NCBI RefSeq assembly: GCF_017873815.1 | Contig: NZ_JAGGKQ010000005.1 | Coordinates: 145,061 to 209,060, forward strand | DNA: 64,000 bases | Origin: Halorubrum alkaliphilum | Lineage (GTDB): Archaea > Halobacteriota > Halobacteria > Halobacteriales > Haloferacaceae | Reading direction: 5' to 3' | Shown: in pieces, positions 53,085 through 63,667 of the stretch | How the letters are laid out: every line of letters begins with the position of its first letter | Position numbering within the stretch: position 1 is the first letter of the stretch | Translations under genes and position numbers: made by a program | Notes under the pieces: generated by a model | Told to the model about the DNA's origin: nothing | The model's database searches: none | What the model saw: the letters and a program-made list of their open reading frames with translations, nothing else

Positions 53085-54389
53085 CTACCACGTCGTCAAC
53101 GCGGCTCGGCCGTGGTCCCGGGCGAGGATCGCGAGGAACGCGAGCACGCCGGTGATCGCGAACGCGCCGCCGACGTAGAACACCGAGGCCATGCTCACCT
53201 CGACCATCAACCAGCCGGCGATAAGCGGCCCGGCCACGGAGCCCGGCCGCCACACCAGCTCCCGGATCCCGAAGCTGGAGGCGACCCCGCCGTCGTCGGT
53301 CCCCTCGTCGGCGAACAGCGCCATGCTGGCGGGCTCACGGAAGGAGTCGGCGACCCCCAACAGTCCAGAGAGCGCGACAAGCGGCAGGTACGCCGCCGGC
53401 AACGCGCCGAGGACAGGGACCGTCACGTCGGCACCGACCGCGCCGCCAATGGTCGGGGCGAACGGGATCGCGAGGGCGATCAGGCCGTACGCGCCGCCGC
53501 CGGCGAAGACGAACACCGAGCGGCCGTACGTGTCGGAGAGCCGCCCGGTGAATAGCTGGCCGACCATGTTCGTCGCCTTCTCGGCAGTAACGGTGATCGC
53601 GACGGCGGTCGCGCCCACTGCGAGCCCCCCGGCCATCATCGACGTACCGGCGTAGATGGGGATCCACGTCCGAACCATCGTCACGGCGAAGGCGTACTGG
53701 ACGCGGAACGTCGAGATGGTGAGGATCTTTCGGTTGACCGCGAGATCGGAGAAGGGGAACCCTTCGACCCGCGTCGGGTCGGAGTCGAGGAATCCCCACG
53801 TGACGACCCACGCGAGTATCATCAGAACCGTGATGATCGTGAACACCGGACCGAACCCCACGGCGTCGTAGATCACGCCCGCACCGAGCGACCCCACGAT
53901 CGAGGCCGCAAAGGAGGCCGCGTTCGCCTTCCCGATCTTGTCCGCACGGGTGCCCACGTCGGCGATCTGTCCGACGAGCGACAGCGTCATCAGCCCCGCA
54001 CCGGTGACGACGAGTCCCTGTAGCGCCCGAACGAGGATGAAGGAGCCGGAAGAGTCGACGAGCGGGAACAGCGCGTACACGCCCGCGCCGACGCCGAGAA
54101 CCACGAGCAGTACGAGCCGCTTATCGAAGCGGTCGCCCGCCCACGCGAGCGGTATCACGGCGACGGTCTGTGCCAGCGTGAACCCCGTGGTGTACATCCC
54201 GATGATGAACCCGGCCGAGACGGTGACGCCGAGCACTGTCGTCGCCTGCGGGTCGAGCGTGTTGATGTAGGTCGGCAGCAGGGTCAACAGCGTAATGAAG
54301 CCAAACCCCTCGGCGAACCGGGTGAGATAGAGGGCCCAGAACTGTGATCGGCTGTCGGCGTTGCTCACACTCGTAGGCGTCCCACTCAT
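53085..54389 (-). CDS. Major facilitator superfamily transporter
   Basis: The 434-residue protein has about 12 TM segments. Family features include [20 protein letters not shown] in TM1, the loop [12 protein letters not shown] between TM2 and TM3 and [15 protein letters not shown] between TM8 and TM9. Substrate cannot be inferred; the architecture fits drug or sugar efflux. The start [18 protein letters not shown] lies close to a TATA-like TTTAAAAGG, used on one or both strands. Confidence 0.88.
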   Translation of the reverse strand: MSGTPTSVSNADSRSQFWALYLTRFAEGFGFITLLTLLPTYINTLDPQATTVLGVTVSAGFIIGMYTTGFTLAQTVAVIPLAWAGDRFDKRLVLLVVLGVGAGVYALFPLVDSSGSFILVRALQGLVVTGAGLMTLSLVGQIADVGTRADKIGKANAASFAASIVGSLGAGVIYDAVGFGPVFTIITVLMILAWVVTWGFLDSDPTRVEGFPFSDLAVNRKILTISTFRVQYAFAVTMVRTWIPIYAGTSMMAGGLAVGATAVAITVTAEKATNMVGQLFTGRLSDTYGRSVFVFAGGGAYGLIALAIPFAPTIGGAVGADVTVPVLGALPAAYLPLVALSGLLGVADSFREPASMALFADEGTDDGGVASSFGIRELVWRPGSVAGPLIAGWLMVEVSMASVFYVGGAFAITGVLAFLAILARDHGRAALTTW

Positions 54390-54406
54390 TTAAAAGGGAT
54401 TTCGAT

Positions 54407-54601
54407 ATGAAAGCCGAACGTCACCGGGTGGACGCGGCCGCGGACTCGACGAGCCCGACGACGGAACGGATCCCTTGCGCGCGTCGCCATACTGGAACTC
54501 TCGCCGGCGAGATCGACACCTCGATCGACGCGGCCGACCTCGGTCCCGACCGCGAGGAGACGGTCGAGCTGATAAACCAGTTCGGCGAGTGGAGCGACTG
54601 A
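54407..54601 (+). CDS. Possible small protein between MFS and aldo/keto reductase genes
   Basis: A 64-residue frame starts at ATG 54407, 8-16 bases after TTTAAAAGGGATTT. Its C-terminal half (IDTSIDAADLGPDREETVEL) is acidic and helix-like as in real haloarchaeal proteins, while the first half is rich in Arg/Thr. No family is recognised and it may be a remnant. Confidence 0.35.
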   Translation: MKAERHRVDAAADSTSPTTERIPCARRHTGTLAGEIDTSIDAADLGPDREETVELINQFGEWSD

Positions 54602-54625
54602 CTGAGGGCTGTTCCGGATTTGCGG

Positions 54626-55492
54626 CTACTTCTGTGAGTCAACCGCGTCCAGCGCCGCCAGGTCCTCGTCGGTGAGCGACAGGTCCGCGGCCGCGAGGTT
54701 CGATTCGAGATGGTCGACGCTCGACGTGCCCGGGATCGGGAGCGTCACGTCGGAGTGATCGAGGAGCCACGCGAGCGCGACCTGCCGAGCCGTCGCGTCG
54801 CGGCGGTTGGCGACCTCGCCGAGCGCCTCGGGGATCTCGTCCCCGTCGACCGCGTACATCGGGCCCCACGGAATGAACCCCACGTCGTTGCGCTCGCAGG
54901 CACGCAGTACGTCTTCGTCGTCGCGGTGGCCAACGTTGTACCGGTTCTGGACCGTGGCGATGTCGACGATCTCCATCGCGGTCTCCAACTGCTCGACGGT
55001 GACGTTCGAGAGTCCGACGTGGGCGATCTGGCCGGCATCTTTCATCTCTGCGAACGCGTGGACCGACTTCTCGAAGTCTGTGTCGGGGTCCGGGCGGTGG
55101 TACTGGTACAGGTCGATCGTGGTGGTCCCGAGCCGATCGAGGCTACAAAGTACCTGGTTCTTCAGGAAATCGGGGTCGCCGTGGGGGAGCCAGTCACCCT
55201 CGCGGTTGCGGAGCAGTCCGGCCTTCGACGCGACCACGACGCCGTCGGGGTCGCCGAGCGCCTCACCGATCAGCCGCTCCGAGACGCCCGGCCCGTAGGA
55301 GTCGGCGGTGTCGACGAAGTCGACGCCGAGGTCGACCGCGCGTCGGAGGACCTCCTTCGCCTCGCCCTCGTCACCGGGAGTACCGATGATCTCCTCGCCC
55401 GTGATCCGCATCGCGCCGAAGCCGAGACGGTTGACCGTTAGGTCGCCTCCGATATCAAACGTCTCGCGTCGGCTGGTGGTGTTCGAAGCCAT
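54626..55492 (-). CDS. Aldo/keto reductase
   Basis: NADPH-dependent oxidoreductase of the AKR superfamily, 288 residues. The (beta/alpha)8 motifs are visible: RLGFGAMRITGEEIIG, the catalytic tetrad region DFVDTADSYGPGVSE (Asp and Tyr), VASKAGL with the lysine, YQYHRPDPDT with the histidine, and the cofactor loop IPGTSSVDHLESNLAAAD. Start MASNTTSRRETFDIGG is chosen; an earlier in-frame ATG is part of the divergent Lrp promoter. Physiological substrate is unknown. Confidence 0.93.
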   Translation of the reverse strand: MASNTTSRRETFDIGGDLTVNRLGFGAMRITGEEIIGTPGDEGEAKEVLRRAVDLGVDFVDTADSYGPGVSERLIGEALGDPDGVVVASKAGLLRNREGDWLPHGDPDFLKNQVLCSLDRLGTTTIDLYQYHRPDPDTDFEKSVHAFAEMKDAGQIAHVGLSNVTVEQLETAMEIVDIATVQNRYNVGHRDDEDVLRACERNDVGFIPWGPMYAVDGDEIPEALGEVANRRDATARQVALAWLLDHSDVTLPIPGTSSVDHLESNLAAADLSLTDEDLAALDAVDSQK

Positions 55493-55639
55493 GGGCGAGC
55501 GATCGCGCGCCACGCGGAAAGCTGTGGGGATGGCGGAAGGGGTGTTCTGGCCTGCTTGACCCCTGCGCTCGCTCGCTCCAACCGATCGACGTGTTGCGTC
55601 CGCCGCTACTCATAAACCGCCCCCGCCTGATCATTAGGT

Positions 55640-56128
55640 ATGGAAGCCGAGCGCGAGGTACTCGACGTGTTGGCCCGGAACGCTCGTGAGGACATCGAGG
55701 ACATCGCGGCCCAGACGGGGCTTGACACAGCGGCAGTAGCGGCGGCGATCGACTCATTAGAGGAGAACCGTGTGGTTCACGGCTATCAGGCGGTCGTCGA
55801 CTGGGACCGCGTCGAGGAGGGGAAGATCCGGGCAGTCGTCGAGATTAACGTGGAGCTCGACCGCGAAACCGGCTACGAGGAGGTCGCGGACCGGATCGCG
55901 AAGTTCCCCGCGGTCGACGCCCTCCACCTCGTTTCCGGCGACTACGACTTCGCAGTCGAGGTGCTCGGCGAGACGATGCAGGACGTCTCACGGTTCATTT
56001 CCGAGCAGGTCGCGCCGATGCCCGAGGTCACCCAGACGGTCACCCACTACATCATGGAGACCTACAAGGACGGCGGGATCCGCTTCGCCGACGGCGACGA
56101 CGACGACCGACTCTCCGTCTCGCCATGA
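55640..56128 (+). CDS. Lrp/AsnC-family transcriptional regulator
   Basis: The 162-residue protein has an N-terminal winged HTH (DVLARNAREDIEDIAAQTG, AAIDSLEENRVVHGYQAVVDW) and a C-terminal RAM ligand domain (VVEINVELDRETGYEEVADR, ALHLVSGDYDFAVEVLG). It overlaps the aminotransferase by four bases, so it probably regulates this operon in response to an amino acid. TATA-like CTCATAAACC lies about 25 bases upstream. Confidence 0.93.
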   Translation: MEAEREVLDVLARNAREDIEDIAAQTGLDTAAVAAAIDSLEENRVVHGYQAVVDWDRVEEGKIRAVVEINVELDRETGYEEVADRIAKFPAVDALHLVSGDYDFAVEVLGETMQDVSRFISEQVAPMPEVTQTVTHYIMETYKDGGIRFADGDDDDRLSVSP

Positions 56129-57267
56129 GGACGTCGAACCGTGCGCGCGAGCTCCCCGAGTCGGGGATCCGGGAGTTCTTCGAGCTGGCGGAGGCCCGCG
56201 ATGACGTCATCTCGCTCGGCGTCGGCGAGCCCGATTTCTCCGCGCCGTGGGCCGCTCGAACCGCCGCGATCGACGCCCTCGAACGCGGTCGAACCTCCTA
56301 CACCGCCAACAGGGGAACCGCCGAGCTTCGCGAGTCGATCGCCGCCCACCACGAGCAGTACGACCAGCGGTACGATCCGGGTGAGGAGGTACTCGTGACG
56401 ACCGGCGCAAGCGAGGCGGTCGATCTGGCGTTCCGCGCGCTCGTCGACCCCGGCGACACGGTCGCGATCCACGAGCCGACGTACATCTCCTACGGTCCCG
56501 GTGTCGAACTCGCGGGCGGCGAGCCGCTCTCGGTCCCGACCCACGCAGCGGACGACTTCGCTCTCACCCGCGAGCGGCTGGAGGCGGCGGGTGCTGAGGC
56601 GGCGGACGTGCTCGTCCTCTGTTACCCGAACAACCCGACCGGGGCGGTCATGTCGGAGTCGGAACTCGCCGAGGTGGCGGCGTTCTGTCGCGACCACGAC
56701 CTCCGGGTCGTCGCCGACGAGATCTACTCGGCGCTCACCTACACCGCCGATCACGCGTCGATCGCGACTCAACCAGGTATGCGCGAGCGAACCGTCGTCG
56801 TCAACGGCTTCTCGAAGGCGTACGCGATGACGGGGCTCCGGCTGGGCTACGCGCTCGGACCCGCCGATGCTATCGACGCGATGAATCGGATCCACCAGTA
56901 CACGATGCTTTCAGCGCCGACGACCGCCCAGCACGCCGCGTTAGAGGCTCTCCGGAGCTGTGCGGACGAGGTGCGAGAGATGGTCGACGAGTACAACCGC
57001 CGCCGCCGACTGGTCGTCTCGCGGTTCAACGAGATGGGGCTCGACACCTTCGAGCCGGGCGGTGCGTTCTACGCGTTCCCCGAGTGCGGCGGCGACGACG
57101 AGGCGTTCGCGGCGGAGCTCCTGGAAGCCGAGGGGGTCGCCGTCGTCCCCGGGTCCGTCTTCGGCGAGGGTGGCGAGGGCCACCTCCGGGTGTCCTATGC
57201 GACCTCGATGCGCGAACTGAAGGCGGCCACCGACCGGATCGCGGACTTCGTCGCCGACCGGGAGTGA
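56125..57267 (+). CDS. PLP-dependent aminotransferase (class I/II, AspAT-like)
   Basis: Fold-type I aminotransferase of 380 residues. Visible are SLGVGEPDFSAPWAART at the substrate-binding N-terminus, YPNNPTGAVMSES, the PLP-lysine region VNGFSKAYAMTGLRLGY and the arginine near the end, HLRVSYATS. It is translationally coupled to the Lrp regulator (ATGA). It likely acts on aspartate, aromatic or branched-chain amino acids; the exact substrate is open. Confidence 0.93.
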   Translation: MRTSNRARELPESGIREFFELAEARDDVISLGVGEPDFSAPWAARTAAIDALERGRTSYTANRGTAELRESIAAHHEQYDQRYDPGEEVLVTTGASEAVDLAFRALVDPGDTVAIHEPTYISYGPGVELAGGEPLSVPTHAADDFALTRERLEAAGAEAADVLVLCYPNNPTGAVMSESELAEVAAFCRDHDLRVVADEIYSALTYTADHASIATQPGMRERTVVVNGFSKAYAMTGLRLGYALGPADAIDAMNRIHQYTMLSAPTTAQHAALEALRSCADEVREMVDEYNRRRRLVVSRFNEMGLDTFEPGGAFYAFPECGGDDEAFAAELLEAEGVAVVPGSVFGEGGEGHLRVSYATSMRELKAATDRIADFVADRE

Positions 57268-57371
57268 CGACCGACGGTCGTGGCCCCGAGCGACGCTTAT
57301 AAATCACAAACGTATCGTGAATTCCTCGTCGTTTAGGAACGATTATGATAGACACCAAGTGACATGCCACC

Positions 57372-58526
57372 ATGGAGTTCCAGCTATCCGACGAGCAGCG
57401 TCACCTCCGAGACGAGGTCAGACGCTTCGCCGACGAGGAGATACGGCCGATCGCGACCGAGCACGACGTTAACGAGTCGTATCCACACGAAGTCATGGAG
57501 AAGGCGGCGGAGATGGGACTACTCGCGCCGCACGTTCCGGTAGAGTACGGCGGCGTGGGCTACTCCGCGCTGGAGAACGCGATCCTTACGGAGGAACTGT
57601 TCGCGGCCGACCCCGGCATCGGCCTCTGTGTCTCCAGTGCCGGGTTCGGCGCGGAGGCGATCATGGGGTTCGGCAGTGAGGACCAGAAAGAGCGGATCCT
57701 CCCGGCGGTCACCGCGGGCGACGCGATCATGGGGTCGGCGATATCGGAGCCGCAGGCGGGATCGGACGTGACGTCGGTGGCGACACGTGCCGAAAAGGAC
57801 GGCGACAAGTGGGTGATCAACGGCTCGAAGATGTGGATCACCAACGGGACCGTCGCCGACTACTTCGTCGTCGTCTGTGAGACGGACCCGGATATCGAGG
57901 ACCGCTACACCGGGTTCTCACAGATACTCGTCGAGGGCGACCGCGACGGGCTCACCACCGAGAAGATCACCGGCAAGCTCGGAATCCGAGCGAGCGACAC
58001 CGCGGAACTGGTTTTTGACGACGTACGCGTCCCCGAGGAGAACCTGATCGGCCAGCGCGGGATGGGCTTTCTCCAGCTCATGGAGTTCTTCGACGAGACC
58101 CGGACTGCGGTCGCGGCCCAAGGTGTCGGGATCGCCCGCGGCGCGGCCGAGCGCGCGCTGGCGTACGCCGAGGAGCGCGAACAGTTCGGTCGATCCATCG
58201 CCGACTTCCAAGCGATAAAACACAAGCTCGCGGAGATGCACACCGACACCGAGGCAGCTCGGTGGCTCACCTATCGGTCGGCGTGGGCTGTCGACAACGA
58301 ACCGGGGGATCTCACCGCGCTGGCGTCGATGGCCAAGGAGTTCGCCTCGCGCGTCGCCGTCGACGTCGCCGACGAGGCGGTCCAGATCCACGGCGGCGCG
58401 GGGTTTGTCAACGACCACGACGTCGAGCGGTTCTACCGGGACGCAAAGATCACCCAGATCTACGAGGGGACCACGGAGATCCAGAAGAACATCGTCGCCC
58501 GCGAGCTACTCGACGAGGGGATCTGA
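57372..58526 (+). CDS. Acyl-CoA dehydrogenase
   Basis: FAD enzyme of fatty acid or amino acid-derived acyl-CoA oxidation, 384 residues. Motifs: the N-terminal helical domain MEFQLSDEQRHLRDEVRRFA, flavin motifs SAISEPQAGSDVTSVATRA and WITNGTVADYFVV, GARQAFGxPI-like EEREQFGRSIADFQAIKH, and the catalytic base E365 in IYEGTTEIQKN. Catalytic positions fit short/medium-chain or glutaryl/isovaleryl types; the substrate is not assigned. Confidence 0.95.
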   Translation: MEFQLSDEQRHLRDEVRRFADEEIRPIATEHDVNESYPHEVMEKAAEMGLLAPHVPVEYGGVGYSALENAILTEELFAADPGIGLCVSSAGFGAEAIMGFGSEDQKERILPAVTAGDAIMGSAISEPQAGSDVTSVATRAEKDGDKWVINGSKMWITNGTVADYFVVVCETDPDIEDRYTGFSQILVEGDRDGLTTEKITGKLGIRASDTAELVFDDVRVPEENLIGQRGMGFLQLMEFFDETRTAVAAQGVGIARGAAERALAYAEEREQFGRSIADFQAIKHKLAEMHTDTEAARWLTYRSAWAVDNEPGDLTALASMAKEFASRVAVDVADEAVQIHGGAGFVNDHDVERFYRDAKITQIYEGTTEIQKNIVARELLDEGI

Positions 58527-58597
58527 GCCCGCTGGAGCCCGGACCGCTGATCCGATGACATCGACGAACCGATATCGCTGGAACACGACGCGCCGAC

Positions 58598-59293
58598 ATG
58601 GACGAGGACCGGACGCCGGACGAGCGTCTCAAACGGCAGCGGGACGACCTCCAGCTGCTGAATCAGGTGATGCGTCACGACATCCGCAACGACCTCCAGC
58701 TGGTCGGTGCGTACGCGGAGCTGCTCGACGACCACGTCGACGAGGAGGGCGAGCGATACCTCGAAATAATCAAGGAGAACACCGAGAGCGCGGTCACGCT
58801 GACAACGACTGTGCGCGACCTCGCACAGGTGATGCTTCGCGAGGACGCCGAGCCCAAGCAGGTGTCGCTCGACCACGTCCTCTCCCAACAGGTCGAGGAG
58901 GTACGTTCGGCGTATCCCGAGGCCGTCTTCACCGTCGAGGGATCCTTTCCCGACGAGGCGGTCGTCGCCGACGAGATGCTGAGCTCGGTGTTCCGAAACC
59001 TCCTCCAGAACGCGGTTCAACACAACGACGAGACGCCACCAAGCATCGAGGTTTCGGCCGCGGTTGTCGAGGACACCGTCGAGGTCCGGATCGCCGACAA
59101 CGGACCGGGGGTTCCGGAGCACCTCCGCGAGGAGGTGTTCGGGAAGGGTGAGAAGGGACTTGATAGCCCGGGCGCGGGGATCGGGCTGTATCTCGTCAGG
59201 TCGCTCGTCGAGCTCTACGGGGGGGAGGTGTGGATCGAGGACAACGATCCCAAGGGAGCCGTGTTCGTCGTCGAACTCGATATCGCCCAGTGA
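58598..59293 (+). CDS. Small cytoplasmic histidine kinase
   Basis: The 231-residue protein has a dimerisation/phosphoacceptor helix with MRHDIRNDLQLVGAYAELL (H27 phosphorylated) and an ATPase domain with the N box NLLQNAVQHND, the G1 box IADNGPGVPEHLREEVFGKG and GIGLYLVRSLVELYGGEV. It lacks a TM segment and a PAS or HAMP sensor, so it probably gets its input from a partner protein. No response regulator lies nearby. Confidence 0.93.
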   Translation: MDEDRTPDERLKRQRDDLQLLNQVMRHDIRNDLQLVGAYAELLDDHVDEEGERYLEIIKENTESAVTLTTTVRDLAQVMLREDAEPKQVSLDHVLSQQVEEVRSAYPEAVFTVEGSFPDEAVVADEMLSSVFRNLLQNAVQHNDETPPSIEVSAAVVEDTVEVRIADNGPGVPEHLREEVFGKGEKGLDSPGAGIGLYLVRSLVELYGGEVWIEDNDPKGAVFVVELDIAQ

Positions 59294-59340
59294 CGGTCGC
59301 GGAGTGACGGAGACGTCGCGTCAGTCAGCGATCGATTCCG

Positions 59341-59778
59341 TCAGTCCTCGTCGAACGTCATCGCCACGGAGTTGATACAGAAGCGCTTCCCGGTTGGCTC
59401 CGGACCGTCATCGAAGACGTGTCCCAGATGCGAGTCGCAGTTCGCACAGCGGACCTCGGTGCGTCGCATTCCGTGGCTCGTGTCGATCGTCGTCGTCACG
59501 GAATCCTCCTCGGCGGCGTAGAAGGCGGGCCAGCCGCAGCCGGACTCGAATTTCGTTTCCGCCTCGAACAACACGGTTCCGCAGGCTCGACAGCGGTACT
59601 CTCCGTCCTCGGGATGATGGTCGACGTACTCGCCGGAGAACTTCGCCTCCGTGCCGCTCTCGCGAAGGACCCGATACTCCTCCTCGGAGAGTCGCTCGCG
59701 CCACTCCTCGTCGGTCAATCCAGCGGGGTCGACGTCGTCGACCTCGGCGGTGCCGTCGTGCTCGCTTGTCTCGCTCAT
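59341..59778 (-). CDS. msrB: Peptide-methionine (R)-S-oxide reductase MsrB
   Basis: MsrB repairs oxidised methionine. The 145-residue protein has the zinc cysteines CRACG and CANC, the motif FESGCGWPAFYAAE and the catalytic C134 in GKRFCINSVAM. The N-terminal 35 residues are acidic filler. ATG 59778 (MSETSEHDGTAEVDD) is used. It converges with the histidine kinase gene. Confidence 0.97.
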   Translation of the reverse strand: MSETSEHDGTAEVDDVDPAGLTDEEWRERLSEEEYRVLRESGTEAKFSGEYVDHHPEDGEYRCRACGTVLFEAETKFESGCGWPAFYAAEEDSVTTTIDTSHGMRRTEVRCANCDSHLGHVFDDGPEPTGKRFCINSVAMTFDED

Positions 59779-59900
59779 ACGCCGGATACGTCCCGCAGGG
59801 GCAAGGGGGTTGCGGCGGTCAGCGCCGAAACCCGTCTGTGGGTCGCACTCGCCCGCGACTCCATAACACGCGACGTGATCACGAGGAGTCGGGGCCGACA

Positions 59901-60110
59901 ATGCTCGACGAGTCCGACGTGGGCGACGGACTGATAGACGTCCGTGAGTGCGGGCTCTCCGACACCAAGCCTCTCTGTGACGGCTCGCACAACGCGACCG
60001 CGGACGAGGCGGACAGAGTGGGTATAACTACGAGAACGACGACGCCGACGGGAAGCGACGAGAGAGAGGACCGGTCGGCGACGGCGACGACGAGGGGTCG
60101 GTGCGGCTAG
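59901..60110 (+). pseudogene. Decaying CDGSH iron-sulfur protein
   Basis: The frame reads MLDESDVGDGLIDVRECGLS then DTKPLCDGSH, the CDGSH [2Fe-2S] motif. The first cluster cysteine, expected two positions before the cysteine of ECGLS, is Arg (CGT, one base from TGT). After about 60015 the normal family tail continues in the -1 frame (GYNYENDDADGKRRE), while the current frame runs into Thr/Arg-rich sequence. A frameshift plus loss of a ligand suggest a non-functional gene, or an assembly error. It overlaps the end of the convergent top6A. Confidence 0.65.
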
Positions 60111-61192
60111 AGGACGCCCATCTCGTCGAGCCGCTCGGGAAGGTAGGTGTCGGTGACGAAGTCGAGCCCGCGGCTCGCGAGCGACTGCTGCTCGGACTTC
60201 TTGCCGATGTCGAGCTGGAGCTCGATCTGTTCCTCCCAGTAGTCCGTCTGGAACCGCGGATCCTCCAGCTCGGATTCGAGGGCGTTGATGTCGGAGTCCG
60301 CGAGCGGGTCGGAGGGAAGGTCGTACTCGACGATGTCCTCCGGCTGGATCCCGACGTAGCGCGCCTCCGGGGTGGCGAGATACGTCGAGAGATGGGCCGA
60401 CTTGATCGAGCCGTACGCGACCGAGCCGTAGATCCGGTAGGACCACGGGTCACCGTCGGCGAAGACGAGGATCGGGACGTCGAGCTCGTCGTGGACCCGC
60501 TTCGTGATCCGGCGGGTCGCCCGCGCGGGCTGGCCCTTGAGGTGGATCACGAGGCAGTCGTACGCTTCGTCGAACCCGTTCTCGACGAGTCGATCGCGCA
60601 TCCCGCCGGTCTCGACGGCGAGCGCGAACTCGATGTCGTGATCGAGAAACTCGATCATGTCCGGGTTGTTCGGGATCTGATACCCGCCCTCGCCGACGTC
60701 CTCCTGACAGTGGATCTCGCGTTCCCCGCGGCGGGTCTGCTCGCGGAGCTTCAGCGGCCCCATCAGGGTCGCGCCGGACTCTTCGGGGCGCATGTGGAAG
60801 TCCTCGCGGGTGACGCCGGTGACGATCTCCAGATCCTCGACGAGGTCGTTCGACTCGTCTTGACTGTTGAACTGTGCCTCCGTGTTGTCCCACGACTCCG
60901 AGAGGTAGTACAGCTCCCGCAGCGTCGACGAGCGGTCCTCCTCCAGCTGATCGGCGAGGAACTCGATCGTGTACGCCGCCTTCAACAGCTTGCGCGCGCC
61001 GCCGACCGAGTTGGCGCTCCGAGTTGACGTGCGATCCCCGTAGGTCCACACGCCGCTCTCCTCGTCGTACACGATGTTGCTTTTCGTCCGGGTCGGCAGC
61101 GTCATCTCCGGGATCTCTCCGCCGGCGAACTGGTCGTAGAAGTCGGCGGCCAGATCGATGAGCTCGTCTCGTGCGTCGCTTTCGGTCGTCAT
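60107..61192 (-). CDS. top6A: DNA topoisomerase VI subunit A
   Basis: Spo11-like catalytic subunit of the type IIB topoisomerase, 361 residues. The 5Y-CAP region [12 protein letters not shown] has the catalytic tyrosine (Y96, second of the pair). The Toprim domain contains [20 protein letters not shown] with the DxD metal site region and [20 protein letters not shown] precedes it. The ATG follows top6B directly (the genes abut), so both are one operon in the usual archaeal order. Confidence 0.97.
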   Translation of the reverse strand: MTTESDARDELIDLAADFYDQFAGGEIPEMTLPTRTKSNIVYDEESGVWTYGDRTSTRSANSVGGARKLLKAAYTIEFLADQLEEDRSSTLRELYYLSESWDNTEAQFNSQDESNDLVEDLEIVTGVTREDFHMRPEESGATLMGPLKLREQTRRGEREIHCQEDVGEGGYQIPNNPDMIEFLDHDIEFALAVETGGMRDRLVENGFDEAYDCLVIHLKGQPARATRRITKRVHDELDVPILVFADGDPWSYRIYGSVAYGSIKSAHLSTYLATPEARYVGIQPEDIVEYDLPSDPLADSDINALESELEDPRFQTDYWEEQIELQLDIGKKSEQQSLASRGLDFVTDTYLPERLDEMGVL

Positions 61193-63667
61193 TTAGGCGT
61201 TCACCGTGAGTTTCTCCGTCTCGACGCCGCCGACGCTGACCTCGAAGTCGGCGTCGTCGTCGTCGACAGCATAGGTCAGTTTCCGCTCGTCGCCCGAGGG
61301 GATCTTGGGAGTCCACTGGACGAACCACTCGCCGTCCATGTCGACGACCGTCCCGTCGGAGAGGTCGGTGGGTTCGGCGGAGACGATGTCCGTTATCTCC
61401 ACGGTCTCGGCGACGTCGGAGTGGTTCTCGACGACGAGCGTCACGGTCCCGTCGTCGACCTCGCGCTCGACGCTCACGTTGTTCATGATCCGGGCAAGCG
61501 CCGCGTCGATGTCGGGCCGCGGTCGACCGGTCACCTCCGAGACCTTATCGGCCATCTCCGGGAGGATCCGACCGAGGACATCCTGTTTCTCCCGGCGCTG
61601 TTGCATCGAGCGCCGCTTGTTGAGGTACGACTTGAGCTCCCGGGCGGCCTCCCGGACCGCGAGCTCGATCTCGTCCTCGATCGCCGGCACGTTCGCGAGC
61701 GCGTCTTTCGACTCGCTCGTGAACGGGACGTTCGTGGAGGCGACGTGGATCGAGATCACGGCCGGGCCGTTCGGCATCCCCGACCCGCCGGGCTGGTCGA
61801 GCCCGTAGTTCCGCCAGCCGATCGACCGGATCACGTCCGTCGTCGCACACGCGCCGCGTTGGTAGACGAGCGGGACGCGGTTCGCGAACCGGAGCAGTTC
61901 GACGCTCCCCTCGGCCGGGATCTCGCCCCCGTAGGCGATGCCAGCCTCGACGATGAAGGGGTCGCCGCCGTGGACCTCCGCGTCCCGGGTCGCGGCCGCG
62001 TAGAAGTCCGCGTCGTACTCCTTCCGGAGGCCCGCCTCGACGAGCTCGGCCGTGATCGGCGCGAGACAGTCGGTCGGCGGGGCGAGGATGTCGGTGTTTC
62101 GCATCGCTTCGAGGAGATCCGCCGCCGCGTCGCGGTCGCCCGCGATCGTCTTCACTTTCGGCGGATCGTCGGGGACGGTGCGGGCCCGCGCCCACACGGC
62201 CTCGGCGACGTTCTCGCGGGCCGTCTCGCCGAACGTCGCGTCGTGCTGTTCCGCGACGAAGCTCGCGGCGTCGGCGATCAGCCGTTCGAGGTCGTCGCGA
62301 GTGATCCGATAGGCGTCCCCATCGATGTCCGCGACACGGCGAGCGAGCGCCTCCGCCATCGCGCGAACGGTCTCGTCGTCCTTACGCGTCGAGGTCGCCT
62401 CGTCGACGAGTGCGTACAGATCGGTGACGAACACCGAGTCGGTCTCGTCGTTGCCGTCGACGGCAGCGTCGTCGCCGTCCGCATCCGTCCCGAGGATCGC
62501 TGCCCACGCCGCGTCGACCGCGTTCTCGCGGACCGTCGTACCAAATGTGCGGCCGGTGTCGTCCTCGACGGTAGCGGCGACGTTGTCGACGATCTCGACC
62601 AGCTCCGAGCGCGTGCGGTGGTCGTGGGTCCCGACCGTCTCCGCGACGCCCTCCGCGAACGCGGCGGTCGCCGCCGCACCCTTGTTCGCGACGGCGGCCT
62701 CAATGGCCCTCTCGACGTCGTCCGCGCCGGCGGCGCTCCCAGACAGGGTCGACCGCGCCGAGGGTGGCGACCAGGCGAGCTCACGGCCGTAGTAGCGGTC
62801 CCGGAACTCGTCGATGACGCTGTCGGCGGTCTTCTTGCCGACCCGCGTGAACTCCTCTTGGAGGAAGCCGGAGACCGAGTACGACTCCGTCGCCTCCAGC
62901 ATCTTGATCAGCGCGCCGAGTTCGACGCCGTGCGGATGCGGACGGATCTCGCTCGTCTCGGCGGGCAGCTCGTCGGTCGCGCGCTCGAACTTCCACGGCT
63001 CGTCGAGTCCGGGCTCGCGGAGCTCGATCCGGGCGTGCGGGTTGACGACCGCAGTGTGTTTGATGTAGTCATGGAGCTGTTGGCGGGCGCGCATGTTCGC
63101 CTCCATCTCCAACTCGATCCGGGTGCCGTGCGGCCGGTCCCACGAGGTCGTCTCGTCGACGCTGATCTCCGGCTCGTTCGTGTCCGTGTCGATGATCAGC
63201 TCGAAGTACTGTGCGTCGGACTGCCCCTTCGGACGCGACGTGATCTTCGCGGGCTGGCCCGAAGTCAACTGGGAGTACAGGACGGCCGCGGAGATCCCGA
63301 TTCCCTGTTGACCGCGGTTTTGCTCACGTTTGTGAAACCTTGAACCATATAGTAACTTCCCGAAAACTTTCGGAAGCTGTTCTTTCGTGATACCCGGACC
63401 GTTGTCCTCGATCACGAGGCGGTAGTAGTCGCCGACCTCCGTGATCTCGACGTAGATGTCGGGGAGCACCCCGGCTTCCTCGGTCGCGTCGAGGGCGTTG
63501 TCGACCGCCTCCTTGACCGCGGTGACGAGCCCGCGAGCGCCCGAGTCGAACCCGAGCATGTGTTTGTTCTTCTCGAAGAACTCGGCGATGGAGATCTCGC
63601 GCTGGCTCTCGGCCAGCTCCTCCGCGATCCCCTCGTCCTCACCGAGACTCGACTGGAAGGACGTCAT
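61193..63667 (-). CDS. top6B: DNA topoisomerase VI subunit B
   Basis: GHKL ATPase subunit, 824 residues. The Bergerat fold is clear: [59 protein letters not shown]. The H2TH and transducer domains follow ([25 protein letters not shown] region with [17 protein letters not shown], and the C-terminal beta domain). Between about residues 307 and 500 there is a long Ala/Asp-rich insertion with three degenerate repeats ([30 protein letters not shown]). Haloarchaeal members are longer than other archaeal ones. It is upstream of top6A. Confidence 0.95.
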   Translation of the reverse strand: MTSFQSSLGEDEGIAEELAESQREISIAEFFEKNKHMLGFDSGARGLVTAVKEAVDNALDATEEAGVLPDIYVEITEVGDYYRLVIEDNGPGITKEQLPKVFGKLLYGSRFHKREQNRGQQGIGISAAVLYSQLTSGQPAKITSRPKGQSDAQYFELIIDTDTNEPEISVDETTSWDRPHGTRIELEMEANMRARQQLHDYIKHTAVVNPHARIELREPGLDEPWKFERATDELPAETSEIRPHPHGVELGALIKMLEATESYSVSGFLQEEFTRVGKKTADSVIDEFRDRYYGRELAWSPPSARSTLSGSAAGADDVERAIEAAVANKGAAATAAFAEGVAETVGTHDHRTRSELVEIVDNVAATVEDDTGRTFGTTVRENAVDAAWAAILGTDADGDDAAVDGNDETDSVFVTDLYALVDEATSTRKDDETVRAMAEALARRVADIDGDAYRITRDDLERLIADAASFVAEQHDATFGETARENVAEAVWARARTVPDDPPKVKTIAGDRDAAADLLEAMRNTDILAPPTDCLAPITAELVEAGLRKEYDADFYAAATRDAEVHGGDPFIVEAGIAYGGEIPAEGSVELLRFANRVPLVYQRGACATTDVIRSIGWRNYGLDQPGGSGMPNGPAVISIHVASTNVPFTSESKDALANVPAIEDEIELAVREAARELKSYLNKRRSMQQRREKQDVLGRILPEMADKVSEVTGRPRPDIDAALARIMNNVSVEREVDDGTVTLVVENHSDVAETVEITDIVSAEPTDLSDGTVVDMDGEWFVQWTPKIPSGDERKLTYAVDDDDADFEVSVGGVETEKLTVNA

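Noticed and set aside
61421..63343. A 640-codon open frame on the plus strand opposite top6B
   Set aside because: It is antisense to a well-supported topoisomerase gene, its product is rich in Arg/Val/Asp typical of GC-rich antisense frames, and it has no family motif.
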